Source: an uncultured Anaerolineae bacterium (GTDB lineage Bacteria; Chloroflexota; Anaerolineae; Aggregatilineales; Phototrophicaceae). Taken from it: DNA of 64,000 nucleotides. Positions 1 to 5,848 of this stretch are shown here, one piece after another. The notes beneath the pieces are model-generated. The model saw nothing but the letters and a program-made list of their open reading frames with translations, had not been told where the DNA came from and did not search any database. The position numbers and the translations under genes are program-made. The DNA is taken from assembly GCA_934216615.1 (NCBI GenBank), contig CAKQCB010000004.1, forward strand, positions 372,001 through 436,000, written 5' to 3'. Position 1 is the stretch's first letter. Each line of letters opens with the position of its first letter.

Positions 1-886
1 TCCCGCCTGCGATCCACGCTTTCGCCTCGCGCATCTTCCGTGTTGCATCTGCTAATGCTTCTGGTGTCCAATCCGAATTGAGTTCCTCTGGCTTTGGCGC
101 AACGGCGCGGAGAGGTGGAGATGGATTTGGTGCGGGTTTGTCAGGGCGCGGTGCGTTTTTGCCTTCGACCTTCCAGCGTTGCAGGATTCCTTTGACATAG
201 GCCAATTTGCGGATATTCTGGAGCGTAGCTTCTTTGAACGCGGCTAAAATCCAATCTTCGGGATAGGTTTCTTGAAGGTCTTTGAGTTCATCGACAATCA
301 AGCCACCGCGAATCATGCCGCAGAGGTCTTCGTAGAGTTTGAAGATGTTGGGGCGTACCACCGCCGGAACAGTTTGCGTTTCTGAATCTAAGTTCGATTC
401 TGAATCTTTAACCGCTTCCTCAACTGCTGGTGGTTTTATATCTGTAGTATTCTCTGTAGTAATATATGTTAAAGATTCTTGAGTTTCTTCAGGATCGATA
501 CTTGAGTTTCTTAAGATTGGATTCTGAAGTTTCTTAAGAATGGATTCTGAAAACTTGGATTTATTAATGCGATAATGCACCACCGGCGCACCATTGAATT
601 TCTTCAGCATTGTTTCCAAGCCCACCCCAGCCAGAGCCTTTGCCGCCCGCCGCACCTCATATTCGCTCAAGCCCAGTTCTTTGAACCAATCGATATAGGA
701 TTTGGCAAACCAACCCTCCGCATCTTGGGTACGGTCGGACCAATACACACATTGGCTCAACAGCAAGGCGGCGCGATGATCGTTATCACACACGGTTAGA
801 TACGGTCGGGGAATGATTAGGACAGCTTCCTGCCCTGAAAACTGACTGAATAAATCAGCAATATATCCACGTAATTCATCAGCCAT
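1..886 (-). CDS. DnaD-type replication initiator, partial (runs off left edge)
   Basis: I read this frame directly from the minus strand: it starts with ATG at 886 and stays open to the window edge, giving about 295 residues. Residues 1-100 look like the winged-helix domain of phage replication proteins (ALLLSQCVYWSDRT, then WFAKSYIDWFKELGLSEYEV). A polar, Ser/Glu/Thr-rich linker follows, then a DnaD-like domain (IFKLYEDLCG, then YVKGILQRWKVEG). Proteins of this kind open the origin and recruit the replicative helicase or its loader. The start overlaps the end of the RusA gene by 8 bases, so the two are translationally linked. Three tandem 23-bp DNA repeats lie in the linker-coding part. The C-terminus and any following helicase-loader gene are outside the window. 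Confidence 0.75.
   Translation of the reverse strand, partial: MADELRGYIADLFSQFSGQEAVLIIPRPYLTVCDNDHRAALLLSQCVYWSDRTQDAEGWFAKSYIDWFKELGLSEYEVRRAAKALAGVGLETMLKKFNGAPVVHYRINKSKFSESILKKLQNPILRNSSIDPEETQESLTYITTENTTDIKPPAVEEAVKDSESNLDSETQTVPAVVRPNIFKLYEDLCGMIRGGLIVDELKDLQETYPEDWILAAFKEATLQNIRKLAYVKGILQRWKVEGKNAPRPDKPAPNPSPPLRAVAPKPEELNSDWTPEALADATRKMREAKAWIAGG
483..551. repeat. Three tandem 23-bp repeats inside the initiator gene (iteron-like)
   Basis: Units at 506-528 and 529-551 differ at one base. A degenerate third unit precedes them at 483-505. The shared core GATTCTGAA also occurs at 396-404. Because 23 is not a multiple of three, the units are read in different frames and encode unrelated peptides, so the repeat is maintained at DNA level. 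The flank at 431-475 is AT-rich and has a short direct repeat (TCTGTAGTA at 441 and 453). The arrangement resembles the lambda origin inside gene O. An origin role is inference. Confidence 0.5.
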
Positions 887-1265
887 GATTAACCGCCTGT
901 GCTTGAACTTCTGTGCGTGGGTTTTTGGGGTCATGGTCGAGATAAATGTGCATCTCGACCACTTGTTTATCGTTCGCGTAGACAACCCCTTGCAGAGCGT
1001 CTAAGAGCGCTTTGCTATAGTTATCAATGTCACCGCGCCGAGCGGGACGATACAACCAAATATCAAGACGTACTGCGCCTTTGATCGGGGTCACCAAGCG
1101 ACCTCGTAAAGCGACTTCTTCACTGAATGTCCTCGCTTGTTCGGTTTTAATGACGCGGCCATTCCCTAAGCGCATGTACAGATGATTTACGGATGGCGGG
1201 AATGGCAATGTAAGGAAAATGCCAATCTGGTTGGCGGGAATGGTTTTACGGCGCGACATCATCAT
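879..1265 (-). CDS. RusA family crossover junction endodeoxyribonuclease
   Basis: The protein (about 128 residues) carries the RusA signature: FPPSVNHLY near the N-terminus and the acidic catalytic stretch GDIDNYSKALLDAL followed by NDKQV. RusA enzymes are dimeric Mg-dependent nucleases that resolve Holliday junctions and branched DNA, and they are common in phage and prophage replication modules. The frame is open from a GTG at 1274. The ATG at 1265 is preferred here, with a GAG eight bases upstream, but ATGs at 1262 and 1259 are possible. It overlaps both the preceding unknown gene and the following DnaD-type gene, which marks a tightly packed operon. Length matches the family norm of about 120 residues. 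Confidence 0.85.
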   Translation of the reverse strand: MMMSRRKTIPANQIGIFLTLPFPPSVNHLYMRLGNGRVIKTEQARTFSEEVALRGRLVTPIKGAVRLDIWLYRPARRGDIDNYSKALLDALQGVVYANDKQVVEMHIYLDHDPKNPRTEVQAQAVNHG

Positions 1266-1887
1266 CGCTTTCACTCGGAATGCTATAAATTTTGGCGGTG
1301 TAGACGCTATGTAGACTCAGTGCATCATCAAGCTCGGGTTTCAAACCAAGATGAATACGAAACACAAGGTCATAGCCGGTAATCTCGCCAGTAGCCGGAT
1401 TTACATGAGGAATCAGATTTTCATACTCGACAGGAAAGCTGAGAAGTTTCTCAGCACGGGGAGGCTTATCCGTAGATAGCCGAATGGCTTCGCGTAATTC
1501 TTCGACTGACCATTCCTCATCAGCCGCCTTTCCTAACCAGATACGCGCCATATCAATATCTTTGGTGGCAAGAGCCACCCGATAATGTGACCAGTTCAGG
1601 GTTGGAAATGCTTTGCGAGTATCTATGTCGTAGAAAGTGCTGCACGCGGAATATTCGTAAAGGGTGCTTTTGCGCACTTTGATCGCGCTGGCATAGCTTC
1701 CCATAGCATCGGCCCCATAGCGCCCTTTGCATTTATTCCCCAGATCGCCTAATGCCCAGCGGTTCTCGTCGTGAGCATCGGCAATCATTTGTCCGGCCGA
1801 AACGAGCGTTTCCCATGCATCACCAAGGGCTTCTAGGTTGTATTCGTTGATGAGAACACGAATATTGCTTGGTGTGTCAGCGTTCAT
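1246..1887 (-). CDS. Unknown element protein with HTH-like central region
   Basis: This 213-residue protein was not recognised. It is acidic and mostly helical by eye, with a stretch (SAIKVRKSTLYEYSACSTFY) that could form a helix-turn-helix, followed by WSHYRVALATKDIDMARIWL, which resembles the helical parts of ParB/KorB-like DNA-binding proteins. That similarity is weak. The start ATG overlaps the stop of the upstream BRO/DinD-like gene by 4 bases, and its 3' end overlaps RusA, so it belongs to the element's early operon. A role in replication or recombination is suggested only by neighbours. Confidence 0.6.
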   Translation of the reverse strand: MNADTPSNIRVLINEYNLEALGDAWETLVSAGQMIADAHDENRWALGDLGNKCKGRYGADAMGSYASAIKVRKSTLYEYSACSTFYDIDTRKAFPTLNWSHYRVALATKDIDMARIWLGKAADEEWSVEELREAIRLSTDKPPRAEKLLSFPVEYENLIPHVNPATGEITGYDLVFRIHLGLKPELDDALSLHSVYTAKIYSIPSESDDDVAP

Positions 1888-2714
1888 GAATTCACCCCCT
1901 TACCTAGTAACGGCCGTCCGGTTGCAAGGTCTTTGCCTGTCATCTGTGAAAGCATTTCGGCTTGTACCTGAACGACATCAGCGACTTCTTGAATGATGCG
2001 CATGGCTTCTGGTGGAGTGACAAATTGGCGATTTTCGAGGATTTCAGAGACCGCCGCTTCTACCATTGCTTGACTGATATTGGCTAAGCGAGGTTGGTGA
2101 TCACGCAAGTTGGCTTTTTGGGGGATGCCCATTTCCTCTTTCAGTTGTGAGGAATCACGACCCCATAACCCACGATAGACGGCATTGGTTGCCATACCGT
2201 AATGCTTGCCAAGGATGCCTGCGACGTGTTGCTGAAGGGCATCGGTAAAGGCCTTACGATCATCAATGCCCTTCAGTCGTGCCGCGATCCATGCTGAATC
2301 CATGCCGCGATTTTCGTAGACATCGACCGCGCGGTTTTGGGCGCGCTGGATGCCCAGTTCAGGGTCAGCAGTTTCTTCGAGGCGATCCATGCCGACACGC
2401 GCCAACCATTGGCGCACCGGCTCAGCATGAGGAGACGGAATTGACTGTACAATGCGCAAGCAAGTTTCAGCATCGGCCACATCGGTTTTGTAGAATTTCC
2501 CGTCACTTGAGGGAAGTTTCAGGTGTATGATATTTTCGTACAACTGAAACCCATCACTTTTAAGCCGTCTTTTTGTGTCACTCCAATATCGACGTGCTAA
2601 TGTCGTTCCGCTGAATGTCGCGACAATATCGACTAGGCTGTAATAGACCTTGCCACCGCGCTCGGCGCGACGGATTGATTGATCATCAAATTGAGCAGGG
2701 ATGAGGGCGTTCAT
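1884..2714 (-). CDS. BRO-N / DinD-like protein
   Basis: The 276-residue product starts with a BRO-N (Bro/antirepressor type) domain: a strand-rich N-terminus with GKVYYSLVDIVATFSG, then RYWSDTKRRLKSDG. The middle is close to DNA-damage-inducible protein D, with SIPSPHAEPVRQWLARVG, a Glu-rich DPEL element and RLKGIDDRKAFTDALQQ. The later NLRDHQPRLANIS stretch is also DinD-like. Members are found in prophages and are often SOS-controlled. DinD of E. coli inhibits RecA filament activity, and BRO proteins bind DNA, sometimes as antirepressors. Which role applies here is unknown. Start and stop overlap the neighbours by 4 bases each. Confidence 0.75.
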   Translation of the reverse strand: MNALIPAQFDDQSIRRAERGGKVYYSLVDIVATFSGTTLARRYWSDTKRRLKSDGFQLYENIIHLKLPSSDGKFYKTDVADAETCLRIVQSIPSPHAEPVRQWLARVGMDRLEETADPELGIQRAQNRAVDVYENRGMDSAWIAARLKGIDDRKAFTDALQQHVAGILGKHYGMATNAVYRGLWGRDSSQLKEEMGIPQKANLRDHQPRLANISQAMVEAAVSEILENRQFVTPPEAMRIIQEVADVVQVQAEMLSQMTGKDLATGRPLLGKGVNS

Positions 2715-3718
2715 TCCATCACCTCACCTTCAATACCAGCCTCGCCTTGATAGAGCATTTCATCTATCCATGCGTTTAAGGTGTCGGTAGCCTCTTTCAC
2801 ACTCCCGTTCCAGTCGCCTAACTTGGTGATGTTGAGCGCAGCCATAATCTCATGAGTGGTGAGGGTATATTCCTCAATGACATGCTTGACCCACGCTGTA
2901 GCTTCCTTTTCCGTCCAGCGTTTTGCGGAAGGTGCAGGCAAACTGGGTTGCGTGTGAATCTCACCTGTTTCTGGATTCACATTGGATGGGAGTGCAGGTT
3001 GCTCACCACTACCCAACGCAGGAGCCGTATTGGCTTTAATGAACGTTTGATCAGGCCGCAGATGAATTAAGGACTTCGTGATCTTCATTCGTTCACCCGT
3101 TGGCTTGCCCGTGCGATCTGTTTTGGGGACTTCAAAGGTTTCAGGGCGACGACCCAGCACAAGCGGTACACCCATCAGCGTGCCATACATGCTTTGCAGA
3201 TCAGCAAGCAGGTGGTACAGATGCTTGATGTCACGTACAGAATGCGTGGAGAGGGTCATATAGCCCATAGCGCCTGAATGACGCGATAGGGCGGGGAAAA
3301 ACAGGTTTAAGCGCCCGATCTGCTTACAATTGCAACCCGGCCCTTCGCAGGCTTTAGGCTCACGGTTGACGCGCCCTAACGTGGCGTCGAACCATGCCGC
3401 TTGGATTGCCCCATCACAACGATGGATCAACCCCGATTGCCCCCATGCTTCCATCCATGACGAAAAGGCTTCATCAACATTTCCATCAAGGACAAAAGCA
3501 CCGCCTAGCTCTTTTGGCTTAGCACCATACAGTTCCTCGAAGGCGGGTTGCAGGAAAGCGAATTCGGGTTCAAATTCAACGCGAAAATGCTCTAAATCTT
3601 TGCCGGGGCGCTTCCGTGCAATATCTTCTTCGGTGCGAGCAGACCCCTTGCGCAAAGTCCCCAAGCGGGGAAGGCCGGAGCCAGCCTTGTGTTGCGTGGT
3701 TAACCCTTGAATAGGCAT
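2711..3718 (-). CDS. Candidate Gp3-like recombination directionality factor
   Basis: This 335-residue protein has the layout I associate with the phiC31 Gp3-type directionality factors. It has an N-terminal GLPRLGTLRKG segment, a middle HRCDG motif (near residue 100), a Cys cluster (CEGPGCNCKQIGRLN, the Cys residues possibly binding zinc), then FFPALSRHSGAMGYMTLST and a C-terminal GVPLVLGRRPETF region. Such proteins bind the serine integrase and switch it from integration to excision. The element does encode a large serine integrase, which supports the idea. The assignment rests on motif layout from memory and needs a profile search. The last 90 residues (from PSAKRWTEKEA) look like a separate helical tail. 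The gene sits in the early operon after two hairpins. Confidence 0.5.
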   Translation of the reverse strand: MPIQGLTTQHKAGSGLPRLGTLRKGSARTEEDIARKRPGKDLEHFRVEFEPEFAFLQPAFEELYGAKPKELGGAFVLDGNVDEAFSSWMEAWGQSGLIHRCDGAIQAAWFDATLGRVNREPKACEGPGCNCKQIGRLNLFFPALSRHSGAMGYMTLSTHSVRDIKHLYHLLADLQSMYGTLMGVPLVLGRRPETFEVPKTDRTGKPTGERMKITKSLIHLRPDQTFIKANTAPALGSGEQPALPSNVNPETGEIHTQPSLPAPSAKRWTEKEATAWVKHVIEEYTLTTHEIMAALNITKLGDWNGSVKEATDTLNAWIDEMLYQGEAGIEGEVME

Positions 3719-3756
3719 GAACTTTTCCCTTTGTGATTTCAGTTGTGTTATGCTGA

Positions 3757-3802
3757 AACCGGAGTGGGTGTTGCGTCGCCAAACTTGGCACTCACTCCGG
3801 TT
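3757..3802 (-). other. Strong inverted repeat in the leader of the RDF-like gene
   Basis: Arms 3757-3766 and 3793-3802 match perfectly (AACCGGAGTG and its complement). The stem extends by a G-T pair and three more pairs to 3770/3789, giving a stem of about 14 pairs with an 18-base loop. No U-run follows on the minus strand, so an RNA-processing or protein-binding role is as likely as termination. Confidence 0.5.
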
Positions 3803-3809
3803 AGGCTAG

Positions 3810-3837
3810 GCACAGTGGCTCTTTTGAGTCGCTGTGC
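3810..3837. terminator. Hairpin directly after the 97-residue gene
   Basis: Arms 3810-3821 and 3826-3837 pair at 10 of 12 positions around a TTTT loop. The hairpin abuts the stop codon of the minus-strand gene at 3838. The U-rich tract lies on the plus-strand side, so termination of leftward transcripts would be weak, and partial read-through into the RDF-like gene is plausible. Confidence 0.35.
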
Positions 3838-4131
3838 TTATTTTTTCTCGTCTGGAAGCGCTGTCCAAACTTGCCGCATGAACTTGAGAAAATCAGTTTC
3901 GGCGCGCCCCAAGCGATCAATCGCTTCGGCCAATTCCGATTGATCGACAATTGTGAAAAATGGCTTTGCTTCCACCTTTGCCGATAAGCGGTTCATGGTT
4001 TCTTCTGCGCTCGCCACTGCGGCATACTGCGCAATGATGGCCTCGCGCGTCACTTGAGGTTGTGTTGCTGGTCGCTCGATGGGTTGTGTGTCACCATCCC
4101 ACCAACTCCCGTTTTTTAGTGCCATACTCAT
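3838..4131 (-). CDS. Unknown small element protein, 97 residues
   Basis: This small protein was not recognised. It starts with a polar N-terminus (MALKNGSWWDGD) and continues as a predicted helical, acidic domain (SELAEAIDRLGRAETDFLKF). Upstream of the ATG at 4131 there is a good ribosome site (GGGAGAAATG region). It is the fifth gene of the leftward early operon. No catalytic motif, Cys cluster or membrane segment is visible. A short structural or regulatory partner role is possible but cannot be supported. Confidence 0.5.
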   Translation of the reverse strand: MSMALKNGSWWDGDTQPIERPATQPQVTREAIIAQYAAVASAEETMNRLSAKVEAKPFFTIVDQSELAEAIDRLGRAETDFLKFMRQVWTALPDEKK

Positions 4132-4191
4132 TTCTCCCTTAGATTGATAAACGAAAATTTCAAATTTAGAAATTACGCACCTGCGTAAAAT

Positions 4192-4515
4192 TCAAGCCAA
4201 TTGCTTTTTGTTGATGAGCTTCAGCTTCTTGCTGATCCGATCTGTTTCTAGCAGCGCGGCATCATAGCCACTTTCCAGCAACAAATTCAGGATATTTAGA
4301 GCGTTTACGTTGTCCTTGAAAGCATTCATGAGCACAACAAGGATTTTTTGTACATCTGCGTCACTAAGTTCTTCACCGCTCTCTAGTGCAGAGCCGACTT
4401 CGACAATAGCTACATCAAGATCAGCATCTAAATTACGTGCCAAGTCTCTAAGCATTTCTAAAACAGGTCGAGCACGATAAGGCAACCGTTCGCGGCTTAT
4501 GTTTTTACTGCTCAC
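4192..4515 (-). CDS. Unknown small element protein, 107 residues
   Basis: The product is not recognised. It looks all-helical, with a basic start (SKNISRERLPYRARP) followed by an acidic, Leu/Val-rich body (LDADLDVAIVEVGSALES) and a Lys-rich end. It begins with GTG at 4515, inside the last codons of the upstream membrane-protein gene (11-base overlap), which fits translational coupling. Base composition is AT-richer than the chromosome to the right. Confidence 0.45.
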   Translation of the reverse strand: MSSKNISRERLPYRARPVLEMLRDLARNLDADLDVAIVEVGSALESGEELSDADVQKILVVLMNAFKDNVNALNILNLLLESGYDAALLETDRISKKLKLINKKQLA

Positions 4516-4759
4516 GGCAAAACTCTGCCTTTGAACGTATATCGTCCAATTTAGCCCGCACTTTTAAGCGAGCCTCTTCACGTGTTATTTTTTTATCGGG
4601 TTGTATTGTGTTCATCTGCTGTTTTCTAGTTGCCCTCCTAGCTGCTTTCTTTTCCTGATTAGCTTTGACATCCGCGAAAATAATTGACGCTAGCCCTGTG
4701 GCAAGCCCTGCAGTAAAGGCGATCCAAACCCAATTGCTGTGTGGCCGTTTCATCTTCAT
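4505..4759 (-). CDS. Small single-pass membrane protein of the element
   Basis: The 84-residue protein has one membrane segment near the N-terminus (WVWIAFTAGLATGLASIIF) preceded by a basic end (MKMKRPHSNW). A highly charged cytoplasmic tail rich in Lys and Arg follows (KKAARRATRKQQ), with a helical end. It overlaps the next gene by 11 bases and starts 4 bases after the preceding one ends. No family was recognised. Small membrane proteins in phage early operons may act in exclusion or host take-over, but nothing in the sequence proves that. Confidence 0.45.
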   Translation of the reverse strand: MKMKRPHSNWVWIAFTAGLATGLASIIFADVKANQEKKAARRATRKQQMNTIQPDKKITREEARLKVRAKLDDIRSKAEFCREQ

Positions 4760-4763
4760 AAAT

Positions 4764-4964
4764 TCACCCCAGATTCACCCCAACTTCGCCACATTCTAAA
4801 TTTCCTTGATATTCTGGCTTTAAACGTTCACTTGGAGGTTGTTCTATGCTTTTTCTCCTTTCATATCCAGATTTAATCAGCTTAATCAATAGAGGGGTTG
4901 CGCTTTCAACAACATCGCTCAAGTTCTTCCCTGCAACGGACGAAGTCTCACAAGTTAGATTCAT
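4764..4964 (-). CDS. Unknown small element protein, 66 residues
   Basis: The predicted product is short, with a helical first half (DVVESATPLLIKLIKSGYERRK) and a polar tail. It starts at an ATG that overlaps the TGA of the upstream HTH gene by 4 bases, the classical ATGA coupling. That is the main reason to accept it as a gene. No function can be assigned. Confidence 0.4.
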   Translation of the reverse strand: MNLTCETSSVAGKNLSDVVESATPLLIKLIKSGYERRKSIEQPPSERLKPEYQGNLECGEVGVNLG

Positions 4965-5164
4965 CGTGCAATCTCTCTTTTTGATTGCTTTGTGGCAATG
5001 CCGTATTGAGACATGTATTTGTACAGTGTCTCTCTTGACACACTCAGGTTTCGAGCAGCCTGAGTTAGGCTTCCAGCTTGTTCGATGGCCGTTTCTAGGT
5101 ATTCTCTGAAGCTCATTCCGGCCGCCTTCGCTTCATTTTTTAACCGAATGGATTTGTCATTCAT
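4961..5164 (-). CDS. Small Fis/Cro-like helix-turn-helix protein, first gene of leftward operon
   Basis: The 67-residue protein carries a helix-turn-helix (AGSLTQAARNLSVSRETLYKYM, with AAR-x-LSVSRETLYK typical of Fis-type and NtrC-type C-terminal HTHs). It is the first gene of the leftward operon and diverges from an XRE repressor. This position matches Cro-like or early activator genes. The AT-rich intergenic region between the two holds several TTGACAA / TTATCAA half-sites. A Shine-Dalgarno sequence (AGGAGGG) lies just upstream of the ATG at 5164. Confidence 0.65.
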   Translation of the reverse strand: MNDKSIRLKNEAKAAGMSFREYLETAIEQAGSLTQAARNLSVSRETLYKYMSQYGIATKQSKREIAR

Positions 5165-5197
5165 CCAACCCTCCTTACTAAATATGACAACTTTTTA

Positions 5198-5213
5198 TTG
5201 ATAAGTTTATCAA
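5198..5213. promoter_or_regulatory. Operator-like palindrome (TTGATAA-GT-TTATCAA)
   Basis: Seven-base arms are perfectly inverted around a GT spacer. The site covers the predicted start point of the leftward promoter. It shares its layout and spacer with the second palindrome at 5240-5257, as expected for two operators of one dimeric repressor. Confidence 0.55.
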
Positions 5214-5218
5214 CACAA

Positions 5219-5247
5219 AGCATATAGCAAACCCTTAATGTTGTCAA
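5219..5247 (-). promoter_or_regulatory. Leftward early promoter
   Basis: On the minus strand a consensus -35 box TTGACA (5247 to 5242) is followed after 17 bases by TATGCT (5224 to 5219) as -10. Transcription would start near 5212 and read into the leftward operon. The -35 box is one arm of the palindrome at 5240-5257, and the start point lies in the palindrome at 5198-5213, so both sites could repress it. Confidence 0.55.
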
Positions 5248-5257
5248 GTTTGACAAC
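5240..5257. promoter_or_regulatory. Operator-like palindrome (GTTGTCAA-GT-TTGACAAC)
   Basis: Eight-base arms are perfectly inverted around the same GT spacer as in the first site. It contains the -35 box of the leftward promoter. Related half-sites occur at 5289-5295 (TTGACAA) and 5312-5318 (TTATCAA), nearer the repressor gene, so the repressor may also control itself. Confidence 0.6.
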
Positions 5258-5334
5258 AAGGCATGTTAAGTTTCGCATAGAGGGACGTTTGACAATAATT
5301 TATAATCAAGTTTATCAATCCCTGGAAAAGAATC

Positions 5335-5637
5335 ATGAAAAAAAAGCGAACATTGGTGTTTAGAGGCGATAGAATGCAGTTGATTCGCAAGCAACAAAAT
5401 AAAACGCAAGAGGATGTTGCGTTAGCGATAGGCATTGAAGTTGGGCAAGTCAGTAAATATGAAAATCAAAAGAACGATCCATCTCCAGAGATGCTCGTTC
5501 GTATATCAAAATTTTTAGATGTTAGTGTTGATTATCTTTTAGGGTTAGTCGATACGCCCAAGGCATATCTTCAAGAAGAGGCATTAACTGCGCAAGAAAA
5601 AATGCTATTGGAAACGTTTAGATCAAAAGCTCAATAG
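5335..5637 (+). CDS. XRE-family repressor
   Basis: The 100-residue protein holds a complete HTH_3/XRE domain: LIRKQQNKTQEDVALAIGI, then VGQVSKYENQKNDPSPEML, then FLDVSVDYLLGLVD. It binds DNA as a dimer and, by its divergence from the leftward early operon, is the probable master repressor (CI-like) of the element. It lacks a peptidase or LexA-like domain, so induction would need another route. A second start at the Met of MQLIRK would shorten it by 11 residues. The short palindromes in the upstream gap are its likely operators. Confidence 0.85.
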   Translation: MKKKRTLVFRGDRMQLIRKQQNKTQEDVALAIGIEVGQVSKYENQKNDPSPEMLVRISKFLDVSVDYLLGLVDTPKAYLQEEALTAQEKMLLETFRSKAQ

Positions 5638-5848
5638 CAATGGCATATAGAGTTTTGGGCAACAATCGTAACAAACGCATGGCAACGCGCTTTATCTTCC
5701 CCCCATTGCGATAATGCGCAATCAAAAGTAATTCGTATTCATCCATATGGTAACACCCGTTTTGTTAGAAGTTGTAACAATATACTAACAGCGTATACGA
5801 ACATTTGTTTCATGTCAACTCATTTTGCACCCGTTTCTGGATAAAACT

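Noticed and set aside
3826..3850. Plus-strand terminator after 3810-3837
   Set aside because: The T-rich tract is simply the complement of the Lys codons and stop of the 97-residue gene, and no plus-strand gene precedes it.
5825..5848. Upstream TTG start of the serine integrase
   Set aside because: The added residues do not belong to the resolvase domain, and the ATG at 5849 begins a normal-length protein.
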